A stretch of DNA of 8,381 nucleotides, from NCBI GenBank assembly GCA_016220045.1, contig JACRIP010000677.1, positions 1 to 8,381 of the forward strand. The letters run 5' to 3'. The notes beneath the pieces were generated by a model. That model was given only the letters and a program-made list of their open reading frames with translations, made no database searches and was not told the DNA's origin. Below are positions 1 through 5,029 of the stretch, one piece after another (position 1 is the stretch's first letter; the number at the start of each line of letters is the position of its first letter). The position numbers and the translations under genes are program-made. This DNA comes from Planctomycetota bacterium (lineage in GTDB: Bacteria > Planctomycetota > MHYJ01 > WSZJ01 > JACPWG01).

Positions 1-1
1 C

Positions 2-1156
2 GCGCTGCCGATCGCGCGGCCGGTCCTGGGGGCGGAGGAGGCGGAGCGGGCGGCCGAGGTGGTGCGCTCGGGCTGGGTGCTCCAGGGGCCGCAGGTGGCG
101 GCCTTCGAGCGCGAGTTCGCGGCCTTCGTGGGCGCCCCGCACGCGGTCGCGGTCTCCTCCGGCACCGCCGCGCTGCACCTCGCCCTGCTCGCCGTCGGCG
201 TCCGTCACGAGGATGAGGTGATCACCGTAAGCCACTCCTTCATTGCGACGGCGAATTCGATCCGTCATTGCGGGGCGCGTCCGGTCTTCGTGGACGTGGA
301 GCCGGGGACCTTCAACCTGGACCCGGCGCGACTGGCGGCGGCGGTGACGCCGGCGACGCGCGCGGTGCTCTGCGTGCACCAGATGGGGATGCCCTGCGAT
401 CTCGGGCGGATCCTGGAGTTCGCGCGCGGGCGCGGGCTGCCGGTGGTCGAGGACGCGGCCTGCGCGGCGGGGAGCGAGATCGAAGTGCGGGGCGAGTGGC
501 AACGCATCGGCCGGCCGCACGCGGACGTGGCGACCTTCTCCTTCCATCCGCGCAAGCTGCTGACGACCGGGGATGGCGGCATGCTGACGACGGCGAACGC
601 GGAGTGGGACCGCCGGTTCCGGCTGTGGCGCGCGCACGGCATGGGGGCGGAGGGGGAGGGGTTCCCGGTGGTCGGGTACAATTATCGGATGACGGACGTG
701 CAGGCGGCGGTGGGGCGTGAGCAACTGCGGCGGCTGGCGGGGCTGGTGCTGGAGCGGCGGGCGCAGGCGGCGCGGTACCGGGACCTGCTCGGGCGCATTC
801 CCGGGCTGGGGCTGCCGGTGGAGCCGGCGTGGGCGCGCAGCAACTGGCAGAGCTGGTGCGTGCGGCTGCCGGGGGGCGTGGACCAGGAGGCGACGATGCG
901 GCGGCTGGGGGAAGCGGGGATCGCGACGCGGACGGGGATCCGGAACGCGCACGAGCAGGGCGCCTACGCGGACCTGTGCGGGGGGCGGCCGCCGGCGCTG
1001 CCGGAGTCGGAAGCGGCGCAGCGGCGTTGCGTGTGCCTGCCGCTCTATCCGGGACTGACCGCAGCGGATCAGGAGCGGGTGGCGACGGCGCTGGCGGCGG
1101 CGTGCGCGGGCGGCGCGGGCGCGGGCGGCGCGGGCGCGAAGCGCCGGCGTGGGTAG
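2..1156 (+). CDS. DegT/DnrJ/EryC1/StrS-family PLP aminotransferase (5' end outside window)
   Basis: Probable sugar-nucleotide or secondary-metabolite aminotransferase of the fold-type I DegT/DnrJ/EryC1/StrS family; these move an amino group, usually from glutamate, to a keto-sugar using PLP. The reading frame is open to the window edge, and residues before the GTG at 59 already read as a family N-terminus (LPIARPVLG, then a helix and SGWVLQGPQV). The true start is therefore upstream, probably only a few codons away, and the GTG at 59 is internal. Visible family marks are SSGTAALHLAL (cofactor phosphate region), VVEDAACAAGS (the Asp that pairs with the PLP ring nitrogen) and FSFHPRKLLTTGDGG, whose Lys (codon 554-556) is the expected Schiff-base lysine. 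The motif GYNYRMTDVQAAVG follows. The C-terminus ends in a low-complexity Gly/Ala tail and KRRRG. The substrate cannot be named. It ends against a convergent gene, separated by a large inverted repeat. Confidence 0.93.
   Translation, partial: ALPIARPVLGAEEAERAAEVVRSGWVLQGPQVAAFEREFAAFVGAPHAVAVSSGTAALHLALLAVGVRHEDEVITVSHSFIATANSIRHCGARPVFVDVEPGTFNLDPARLAAAVTPATRAVLCVHQMGMPCDLGRILEFARGRGLPVVEDAACAAGSEIEVRGEWQRIGRPHADVATFSFHPRKLLTTGDGGMLTTANAEWDRRFRLWRAHGMGAEGEGFPVVGYNYRMTDVQAAVGREQLRRLAGLVLERRAQAARYRDLLGRIPGLGLPVEPAWARSNWQSWCVRLPGGVDQEATMRRLGEAGIATRTGIRNAHEQGAYADLCGGRPPALPESEAAQRRCVCLPLYPGLTAADQERVATALAAACAGGAGAGGAGAKRRRG
1106..1135 (+). repeat. 15-bp perfect tandem duplication in the aminotransferase 3' end
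   Basis: The 15-base unit GCGGGCGGCGCGGGC occurs twice head to tail (1106-1120 and 1121-1135), giving a duplicated five-residue Gly/Ala block just before the stop codon. It lies past the conserved fold, so it is probably a neutral slippage product that lengthened the C-terminal tail. Confidence 0.8.
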
Positions 1157-1436
1157 GGTGGGGGGGGCGAGGGCCACGAAGGGCGCGGAGGGGCCACGAA
1201 AGACGACGGGAACACGAAGGGCCACGAAGCGGGAACCACGAAGGGCCACCAAGCGGGTCGCCGAAGGGTGGCGCTAGGTACTCCTCGTGGAGTACGGCAG
1301 GAGACCCCAATGCGCCGCCCTTCGGCGACCCCCTTCGTGGCTCTTCGTGGTTTCGTCTTCGTGGCCCTTCGTGTTCCCGTCGTGCTTCGTGGCGCTGCGC
1401 ATCGCGACCCGCTATCCGCATCCCCCCCCCCCACCC
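1156..1436. repeat. Large imperfect inverted repeat filling a convergent intergenic gap
   Basis: The whole spacer between the two convergent stop codons is one long imperfect inverted repeat. Its outer ends are GGGTGGGGGGGG (1156-1167) and the complement CCCCCCCCACCC (1425-1436). The arms are degenerate direct repeats of a CCACGAAGGGC-like word on the left and its complement GCCCTTCGTGG on the right. The longest perfect arm seen is 23 bp (1203-1225 pairing with 1361-1383). A second block pairs 1255-1274 with 1312-1331 at 19 of 20 positions. Near the centre, GTACTCC-TCGT-GGAGTAC (1278-1295) is a perfect 7-bp stem with a 4-nt loop. No gene is supported inside. It could fold strongly in either transcript and so act as a bidirectional terminator or mRNA end protector, or be a non-autonomous mobile element; no target-site duplication was recognised. 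Confidence 0.85.
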
Positions 1437-1437
1437 G

Positions 1438-2457
1438 CTAGGCCTTGGGCGGCTCCAACCGCGGCAGGAGCGTGGCGAGGCGGGCGACGACGGCAGCGGG
1501 CTCGAGGGGGTGGACCAGGAAGTCGCGCGCGCCGGCCTTGAGCGCGCTGACGACGAGGTCGGTGCGGGCGAGGTCGCTGGTGACGACCAGCGGGAGGTGG
1601 GCGCTGCGCGGGTGGGAGTGGGCGGTCTGGCAGCGTTTGAGGCCCTCCGGCTTGTCGGCGCCGAGGTCGAGGAGCAGGAGATCGGCGGGATCGCGGGCGA
1701 GCGAGTCATAGGCCTCGGCGAGGGAGCGCACCGGGAAGAGCACCAGCGGGGAGGAGGCGAAGCGCTCCTGGAGTTCCTTGTGCAGGCGAAGGTTGTCGGA
1801 GATGAAAAGGGCGCGCCCGACGCGGCGGTCGGTGAAGGCCTGGACGCCGGCCGCGACCAGGAGCGCGCGGGCGGTATCGAGGGGGAGGATCTGCAGCAGG
1901 GAACTGGGTTCGTAACCCTGGATCCCGAGGCGCCAGGAGATGGAGATCCAGGGGTTCCAGCGGAAGACGACGTCGTGGTCGGTGCGGGCGAGGGACAGGT
2001 GTACGCCCTTGACCTCGCGCAGCGAGAGGGAGATATCGGCCTCCAGCATTTCCCGCAGTCCGCGCGCATAGGCGCCGCAGAGCTGGTTGAGGGCCTCGCG
2101 GGCGGCGTCGATCTCCAGCTCGGAGAGGGCCACGAGGGAGCGTTTGCGGCGGATCTCTTCGGGCGAAGACCGTACCATGAGCCCGGCGAGGGTGACGGCG
2201 TCGATGCTGCGCAGGAGGAAGGCGGTGGGTCCGACGACCGCGCCTTCGGCCTCGCCGACGGCGTGGAGGCAGGGCTGGGTGAAGGAGGACTGGATGTCGT
2301 AGCGCTCGCGCAGGGCGATTTCGGGGGAATCGGCGGAGACGACGCTGTCGACCAGCAGGCTCCAGCTCTGCGCGACGCGCTGGAGGGCGGCGTCGGCGAG
2401 CGAGAGCAGCGTGTCGCGCGCCGGGCGCGTGAGGTATACGCCCGATGTCGAGCTCAT
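1438..2457 (-). CDS. CheC/CheX-like phosphatase domain fused to a degenerate receiver domain
   Basis: A 339-residue soluble protein with two parts. Residues about 1-205 resemble the CheC/CheX/FliY fold. Residues 117-124 read D-A-A-R-E-A-L-N, which fits the CheY-phosphatase signature [D/S]-x3-E-x2-N, within SELEIDAAREALNQLCGAYA. Only one such motif is seen, whereas typical CheC has two, and the Pro usually found about 22 residues later is absent. Residues about 213-335 look like a response-regulator receiver: FISDN (acidic pocket D221), LLLLDLG (D264 as phospho-acceptor), VVTSD (T293), and GARDFLVHP, where the near-invariant Lys is His316. Start chosen: ATG at 2457-2455 overlaps the upstream cheY-like stop as ATGA, indicating translational coupling. 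An in-frame extension to 2541 would read through the neighbouring gene. Inference: it dephosphorylates or senses the adjacent CheY-like protein. The exact family is less sure than the two-domain layout. Confidence 0.78.
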   Translation of the reverse strand: MSSTSGVYLTRPARDTLLSLADAALQRVAQSWSLLVDSVVSADSPEIALRERYDIQSSFTQPCLHAVGEAEGAVVGPTAFLLRSIDAVTLAGLMVRSSPEEIRRKRSLVALSELEIDAAREALNQLCGAYARGLREMLEADISLSLREVKGVHLSLARTDHDVVFRWNPWISISWRLGIQGYEPSSLLQILPLDTARALLVAAGVQAFTDRRVGRALFISDNLRLHKELQERFASSPLVLFPVRSLAEAYDSLARDPADLLLLDLGADKPEGLKRCQTAHSHPRSAHLPLVVTSDLARTDLVVSALKAGARDFLVHPLEPAAVVARLATLLPRLEPPKA

Positions 2458-2831
2458 CGCTTGAGGCCCAGGAGTGCGGGGATTTTCTCTTTCAGCTCCT
2501 CGAGCGTGGGCGGCTTCTGGATGGTGTCCGAGATGCCGCACTTCTTCGCGAGGTCGATCTTGGAGGGGGAGCCCTCGGCGCTGATCAGCAGGATGGGCAC
2601 CGCGGGGGAGGTCTGGCGCAGGCGCGCGGCGAACTCCATCCCGTCCATGCCGGGCATGGCGAGGTCGCAGAAGATGATGTCCACGGCGCCCGGCTGGTAC
2701 TTCTCGAGGGCCTCCTGGCCATCCTTGGCCTCGATCATGTGCGTGACTTCGAAACCGGCCTGGCGCAGCCCGCGGGCAATGAGCATGCGCATGACGGCGG
2801 AGTCATCCACGACCAGGATGCGGAGTTTCAT
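2454..2831 (-). CDS. CheY-like single-domain response regulator
   Basis: A complete 125-residue stand-alone receiver domain with no output domain, the length and layout of CheY. All catalytic positions are visible: the acidic pair D9/D10 in ILVVDDSAVMR, phospho-acceptor D56 in FCDLAMPGMDG, S84 in LLISAEG at the Thr/Ser switch position, and K106 in QKPPTLEEL. It should be phosphorylated on D56 by a histidine kinase not encoded in this window, and signal by protein-protein contact. The start ATG at 2831-2829 has an AGGGA (2845-2841 on the minus strand) 9 nt upstream. A strong promoter lies at 2888-2916. Its stop overlaps the start of the phosphatase/receiver fusion gene. No flagellar or other chemotaxis gene is present here, so a motility role is not established. 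Confidence 0.95.
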   Translation of the reverse strand: MKLRILVVDDSAVMRMLIARGLRQAGFEVTHMIEAKDGQEALEKYQPGAVDIIFCDLAMPGMDGMEFAARLRQTSPAVPILLISAEGSPSKIDLAKKCGISDTIQKPPTLEELKEKIPALLGLKR

Positions 2832-2853
2832 GGGGTCTGTTCCCTGCGGGGCG

Positions 2854-2874
2854 GCGGTCGGCGGTCGGCGGTCG
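2854..2874. repeat. Three tandem GCGGTCG heptamers in the 5' leader of the CheY-like gene
   Basis: GCGGTCG is repeated three times without interruption (2854-2860, 2861-2867, 2868-2874). It sits between the predicted promoter and the ribosome-binding site of the minus-strand cheY-like gene, so the transcript would carry three CGACCGC units. It may be a simple slippage repeat; no regulator site is recognised. Confidence 0.7.
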
Positions 2875-2887
2875 GGTGCGGGCGTGG

Positions 2888-2916
2888 ACTATAGCACGCA
2901 GCGGCCGATGCGTCAA
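2888..2916 (-). promoter_or_regulatory. Sigma70-type promoter for the CheY-like operon
   Basis: On the minus strand TTGACG (2916-2911) and TATAGT (2893-2888) are separated by exactly 17 bp, a near-consensus housekeeping promoter. Transcription would start near 2881, about 50 nt upstream of the cheY-like ATG. Confidence 0.82.
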
Positions 2917-3000
2917 TCCGACGGCGTGGCGGGGTGCATGTCCGGCCCGGTAATGCCACCGGAGGGACCGCCGCGGTCGCCGATGCGGCCGCCGTCGTAG

Positions 3001-3061
3001 CTCGTATCTCGTACTCGTACTCGAACGCCCAGGGCATTCGAGTACGAGTACGAGATACGAG
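3001..3061. repeat. 61-bp near-perfect palindrome, copy 1 of a dispersed hairpin element
   Basis: Two 30-bp arms (3001-3030 and 3032-3061) around a single A at 3031 are complementary except one position. The arms are made of repeated CTCGTA / TACGAG hexamers and the centre is CGCCCAGGGC. The minus-strand flank (about 3062-3127) matches the flank of a second copy (5725-5796) without gaps at roughly three quarters of positions, so the repeat unit is about 125-130 bp and the copies lie in opposite orientation. It sits in the promoter-bearing spacer between divergent genes, upstream of the ridA promoter. Translations of these hexamers give alternating Ser-Tyr or Val-Arg strings, which are artefacts, not proteins. 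Confidence 0.9.
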
Positions 3062-3143
3062 GACGACCGAGGCCGTGTTTTCGATGAGTGCGACCGGTAC
3101 GGTCAACCGGCAAGAACGGACCAGCACTCGGCGTGGCGTCCGG

Positions 3144-3172
3144 TTGACACGCCCCAAGGCCTCTGCTAGACT
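3144..3172 (+). promoter_or_regulatory. Sigma70-type promoter for ridA-cyclophilin operon
   Basis: A perfect TTGACA (3144-3149) and TAGACT (3167-3172) are separated by 17 bp. The expected transcription start near 3179 leaves a leader of about 30 nt before the ridA ATG. Confidence 0.85.
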
Positions 3173-3208
3173 CCGCCTTTTCATCCCCTTGCGCCGGAGA
3201 TCGGCTTC

Positions 3209-3601
3209 ATGACACAGGCTCGAAACGAGGTGGTGGCGAGCGACGCGGCGCCCAAGGCGATCGGGCCCTACTCGCAGGCGATCGCCTGCGGGGAGTGGCT
3301 CTTCACCTCCGGGCAGATCGCGCTCGACCCGGCGACCGGCCCGGTCGTGCCCGGCGGCATTGCAGAACAGACGCGCCGCGTGCTCGATAACCTGAAAGCG
3401 GTCCTGACCGCCGGCGGCTCCTCGCTCGACCGGGTCGTCAAGACCACCGTCTACCTGAAGGACCTCGCCGAATTCGGCGCCATGAACGAAGCCTACGCCG
3501 CCTACTTCACGGGAAACCCTCCCGCGCGATCGACCGTCGAAGTCGCGCGCCTGCCGCGCGACGTGCGCGTGGAGATCGATGCCGTCGCGCGTCGCGGTTG
3601 A
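3209..3601 (+). CDS. ridA: RidA/YjgF/YER057c-family enamine/imine deaminase
   Basis: A full-length 130-residue RidA-family protein. RidA speeds hydrolysis of reactive 2-aminoacrylate and related enamines/imines, made by PLP-dependent dehydratases, to keto acids and ammonia, protecting PLP enzymes in the cytosol; the family forms trimers with active sites at subunit interfaces. Family marks seen are AIGPYSQAI (18-25 region), LFTSGQIALDP, a central VLDNLKAVL helix, VVKTTVYLKDL, PPARSTVEVARLP with Arg107 at the position of the essential substrate-carboxylate Arg, and the terminal VEIDAVA. There is no signal peptide. GGAGA (3196-3200) lies 8 nt before the ATG and a near-consensus promoter is just upstream. 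A cyclophilin gene follows 46 nt after the stop, probably in the same transcript. The family is certain; the exact physiological substrate is inferred from the RidA subgroup. Confidence 0.95.
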   Translation: MTQARNEVVASDAAPKAIGPYSQAIACGEWLFTSGQIALDPATGPVVPGGIAEQTRRVLDNLKAVLTAGGSSLDRVVKTTVYLKDLAEFGAMNEAYAAYFTGNPPARSTVEVARLPRDVRVEIDAVARRG

Positions 3602-3635
3602 GCCCGCAACGCGCACGCGAACCGTAACCAGCCAA

Positions 3636-3641
3636 AAGGAG
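3636..3641 (+). promoter_or_regulatory. Ribosome-binding site AAGGAG deciding the cyclophilin start
   Basis: AAGGAG ends 6 nt before the ATG at 3648. No such site precedes the in-frame ATG at 3579, which lies inside ridA, so 3648 is the preferred start. Confidence 0.85.
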
Positions 3642-3647
3642 CCCATC

Positions 3648-4145
3648 ATGGCCGAGCCCCTTCCCCAGATCACGATCCACACCAACCGCGGCAACATCCA
3701 GCTCGAGCTCTTCGAAGACGACGCGCCGAATACGGTCGCGAATTTCGTCAGCCTGGTCGAAAAGGGATTCTATGACGGCATCAAGTTCCACCGCGTCATT
3801 CCCAATTTCATGATCCAGACGGGCGACCCGTACAGCAAGGACGGCGGAGGTCCGGTCGGCACCGGCGGGCCCGGGTACCTGATCAAGGACGAGTGCAGCC
3901 CGCGCCTCAAACACGAGCGCGGCGTGCTCTCGATGGCCAACGCGGGGCCCAATACCGGCGGCAGCCAGTTCTTCATCACCCACGTGCCGACCGGGTGGCT
4001 CGACGGGAAGCACGCGATTTTCGGGCGCACGCTTTCCGGGCTGGACGTCGTCGATAAGGTCCAGCAGGGGGATGTCATGACGAAGGTGACGGTGGACAAG
4101 AAGCGCAACCACGCGTATACGCCGGTCACGACGGGGAAGAAATAG
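3648..4145 (+). CDS. ppiB: Cyclophilin-type peptidyl-prolyl cis-trans isomerase (cytosolic)
   Basis: A 165-residue single-domain cyclophilin, the usual size of bacterial cytosolic PpiB-like enzymes, which speed cis-trans isomerisation of prolyl bonds during folding. Active-site residues are visible by alignment to the family: R49, F54 and Q57 in FHRVIPNFMIQTGDP, the MANAGPNTGGSQFFI core (Q107, F109), and W117 and H122 in GWLDGKHAIFG. The N-terminus (MAEPLPQITIHTNRG) leads straight into the first strand, so no export signal is present. The start at 3648 is supported by an AAGGAG; a longer in-frame start at 3579 would overlap ridA. Likely co-transcribed with ridA. No plus-strand T-tract terminator follows; the next gene is convergent and the hairpin at 4193-4226 lies between them. 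The gene symbol is by family, not by orthology test. Confidence 0.95.
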   Translation: MAEPLPQITIHTNRGNIQLELFEDDAPNTVANFVSLVEKGFYDGIKFHRVIPNFMIQTGDPYSKDGGGPVGTGGPGYLIKDECSPRLKHERGVLSMANAGPNTGGSQFFITHVPTGWLDGKHAIFGRTLSGLDVVDKVQQGDVMTKVTVDKKRNHAYTPVTTGKK

Positions 4146-4184
4146 GGCCGGGGGCGACGCTGCGCGCGGCGGATGGCGGGCATC

Positions 4185-4226
4185 AAAAAAAAGCGCAGGC
4201 CCCGGCCGGATGGCCGAGGCCTGCGC
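4185..4226 (-). terminator. Intrinsic terminator of the AT-hook protein gene
   Basis: GCGCAGGCC (4193-4201) pairs with GGCCTGCGC (4218-4226). An inner CGGCC/GGCCG stem with a 4-nt loop continues the hairpin after one mismatch. On the minus strand the hairpin is followed directly by eight T (4192-4185). This is a textbook rho-independent terminator 30 nt after the minus-strand stop codon. In plus-strand RNA the stem could also form, but no U-tract follows it. Confidence 0.92.
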
Positions 4227-4256
4227 AGGGCTCGCGAAACGCCGGACGGCGGGCGG

Positions 4257-4790
4257 CTAGACCGTCGCCGAGAAGCGGATCGGCGTCGCCACCAGCTTGT
4301 AGAGGCGGACCTCGGAGATGGAACCGCCGCCATTGAGGTGCCTGTTGAGGGCGGTCACGGCCTCGGCGCGGGAGGCGAAAAGGGTCCCCTGCTCGCCGAT
4401 CAAGAGGAGCATGCCGGCGCCGGACACGGAGCCGGGCGGGCGACCGGGCGGACGGCCGGGCTTGGCGCCCGAACCGGGCGGCCGGCCGGGCTTGCGACCG
4501 GAGCCGGGCGGCCGGCCGGGTTTGCGACCGGAGCCGGGCGGACGACCGGGTTTGCGCCCCGAGCCGGGCGGGCGACCGGGCTTGCGCTTGGGCTTGCGCC
4601 CGGCGACGCCGCCCTTGTAGTTCGGACTGTACTTGCGGAAGAGTTCGCCCATCTGCTTGAAATTCACGCCCTCACCGAACGCTTTGCGCACCGCGTTCTG
4701 GACCAGGGCAACGCCCGCGCTGGCATTCTTCGTCAGGAATTCCCTGACGAACCCCTCTTTTTCCTCGAACGGGACCTTAGACTTGGGCAT
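4257..4790 (-). CDS. AT-hook-type repeat protein with conserved-looking N- and C-terminal domains (nucleoid-associated?)
   Basis: A 177-residue basic protein of unrecognised family. Residues 1-62 form a charged helical domain (PFEEKEGFVREFLTKNA, NFKQMGELFRKYSP). Residues 64-120 are Lys/Arg/Gly/Pro-rich, with four full copies of the decapeptide KPGRPPGSGR (the last ending GA) and partial copies; each holds a PGRPP core like the GRP core of AT-hooks, which insert into the DNA minor groove. Residues 127-177 form a second globular-looking domain (MLLLIGEQGTLFASRAEAV, then ISEVRLYKLVATP). There is no signal peptide or membrane segment. Start chosen: ATG at 4790-4788, with AGGAG 7 nt upstream; an in-frame extension to 4859 overlaps the promoter and lacks that site. 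It is a single-gene transcript with its own promoter and terminator. Inference: histone-H1-like or nucleoid-associated DNA binder; the target and the role of the end domains are unknown. Confidence 0.85.
   Translation of the reverse strand: MPKSKVPFEEKEGFVREFLTKNASAGVALVQNAVRKAFGEGVNFKQMGELFRKYSPNYKGGVAGRKPKRKPGRPPGSGRKPGRPPGSGRKPGRPPGSGRKPGRPPGSGAKPGRPPGRPPGSVSGAGMLLLIGEQGTLFASRAEAVTALNRHLNGGGSISEVRLYKLVATPIRFSATV
4443..4583 (-). repeat. 30-bp tandem repeat encoding PGRPP (AT-hook-like) decapeptides
   Basis: Four complete 30-bp units (4464-4583) and a 21-bp partial unit (4443-4463) run in frame. Units differ mainly at wobble positions (for example GGCCGGCCG versus GGACGACCG), so the amino-acid repeat is kept while the DNA has drifted. 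The copy number could vary between strains by slippage or recombination. Confidence 0.88.
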
Positions 4791-4797
4791 CCGGCAG

Positions 4798-4802
4798 CTC
4801 CT
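4798..4802 (-). promoter_or_regulatory. Ribosome-binding site AGGAG deciding the AT-hook protein start
   Basis: On the minus strand AGGAG ends 7 nt before the ATG at 4790. It favours this start over the longer in-frame frame beginning at 4859. Confidence 0.82.
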
Positions 4803-4846
4803 GATTCGGACCAACAGGCCATGCTTCCCATGAGCGAAGGGCGCAG

Positions 4847-4876
4847 AGTATATGCGCAATGGCCGTCCGGTGTCAA
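4847..4876 (-). promoter_or_regulatory. Sigma70-type promoter for the AT-hook protein gene
   Basis: On the minus strand TTGACA (4876-4871) and TATACT (4852-4847) are separated by 18 bp, close to consensus at both boxes. The expected start near 4840 leaves a leader of about 50 nt. It is divergent from the tRNA promoter. Confidence 0.83.
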
Positions 4877-4893
4877 GCCCGGCGGCGGGATGA

Positions 4894-4921
4894 TTGAATG
4901 CCCATATGCTTAAGGTATAGA
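4894..4921 (+). promoter_or_regulatory. Probable promoter for tRNA-Pro and carbonic anhydrase
   Basis: TTGAAT (4894-4899) and TATAGA (4916-4921) are 16 bp apart, and the first tRNA base is 13 nt past the -10 box. Weaker than the other promoters here, but well placed. TATGCT at 4905-4910 is an alternative -10 box. Confidence 0.55.
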
Positions 4922-4933
4922 GCGTAGTTCACC

Positions 4934-5011
4934 CGGGGCGTAGCGCAGTCTGGTTAGCGCGCCTGGCTTGGGACCAGGAGGTCAGCAGTTCAAATCTGCT
5001 CGCCCCGACCA
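4934..5011 (+). tRNA. tRNA-Pro (anticodon UGG), CCA encoded
   Basis: A complete cloverleaf can be drawn. The acceptor stem CGGGGCG (4934-4940) pairs with CGCCCCG (5001-5007), followed by discriminator A and genome-encoded CCA (5009-5011). The D arm is GCGC-AGTCTGGTTA-GCGC. The anticodon stem CCTGG/CCAGG closes the loop CTTGGGA with anticodon TGG (reads CCA/CCG proline codons). The T arm is AGCAG-TTCAAAT-CTGCT. There is no intron. The C1-G72 pair and the CGGGG start are typical of bacterial proline tRNAs. The carbonic anhydrase ATG is 18 nt past the CCA, so the two may share a transcript. Confidence 0.97.
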
Positions 5012-5029
5012 TTCTTCGGTGGATTCGTC

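Noticed and set aside
1156..1436. Insertion sequence or transposon gene in the inverted repeat
   Set aside because: No transposase frame and no recognisable target-site duplication; described as a repeat only.
312..2069. Minus-strand open frame of 585 codons
   Set aside because: Pro/Arg/Ser-rich shadow that crosses the aminotransferase and the intergenic repeat and overlaps the real signalling gene out of frame.
2458..2541. Longer N-terminus for the phosphatase/receiver fusion protein
   Set aside because: It would translate the end of the CheY-like gene out of frame, and the ATGA overlap start gives a clean N-terminus.
829..3000. Long plus-strand open frame of 723 codons
   Set aside because: It runs across the aminotransferase end, the inverted repeat and antisense to the signalling operon. 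It has low-complexity Arg/Gly/Ala content and no family motif, and is a high-GC shadow.
3001..3061. Small protein with alternating Ser-Tyr or Val-Arg residues
   Set aside because: The palindromic hexamers give such strings in several frames on both strands, with no supporting ribosome-binding site or conserved flanks.
2828..3697. Minus-strand open frame of 289 codons through ridA and hairpin copy 1
   Set aside because: Antisense to a certain ridA gene and includes the promoter spacer; the alternating Tyr-Glu stretch comes from the palindrome.
4443..4583. CRISPR array, because of evenly spaced 30-bp units
   Set aside because: Units are directly adjacent with no spacers and encode a peptide repeat in frame.
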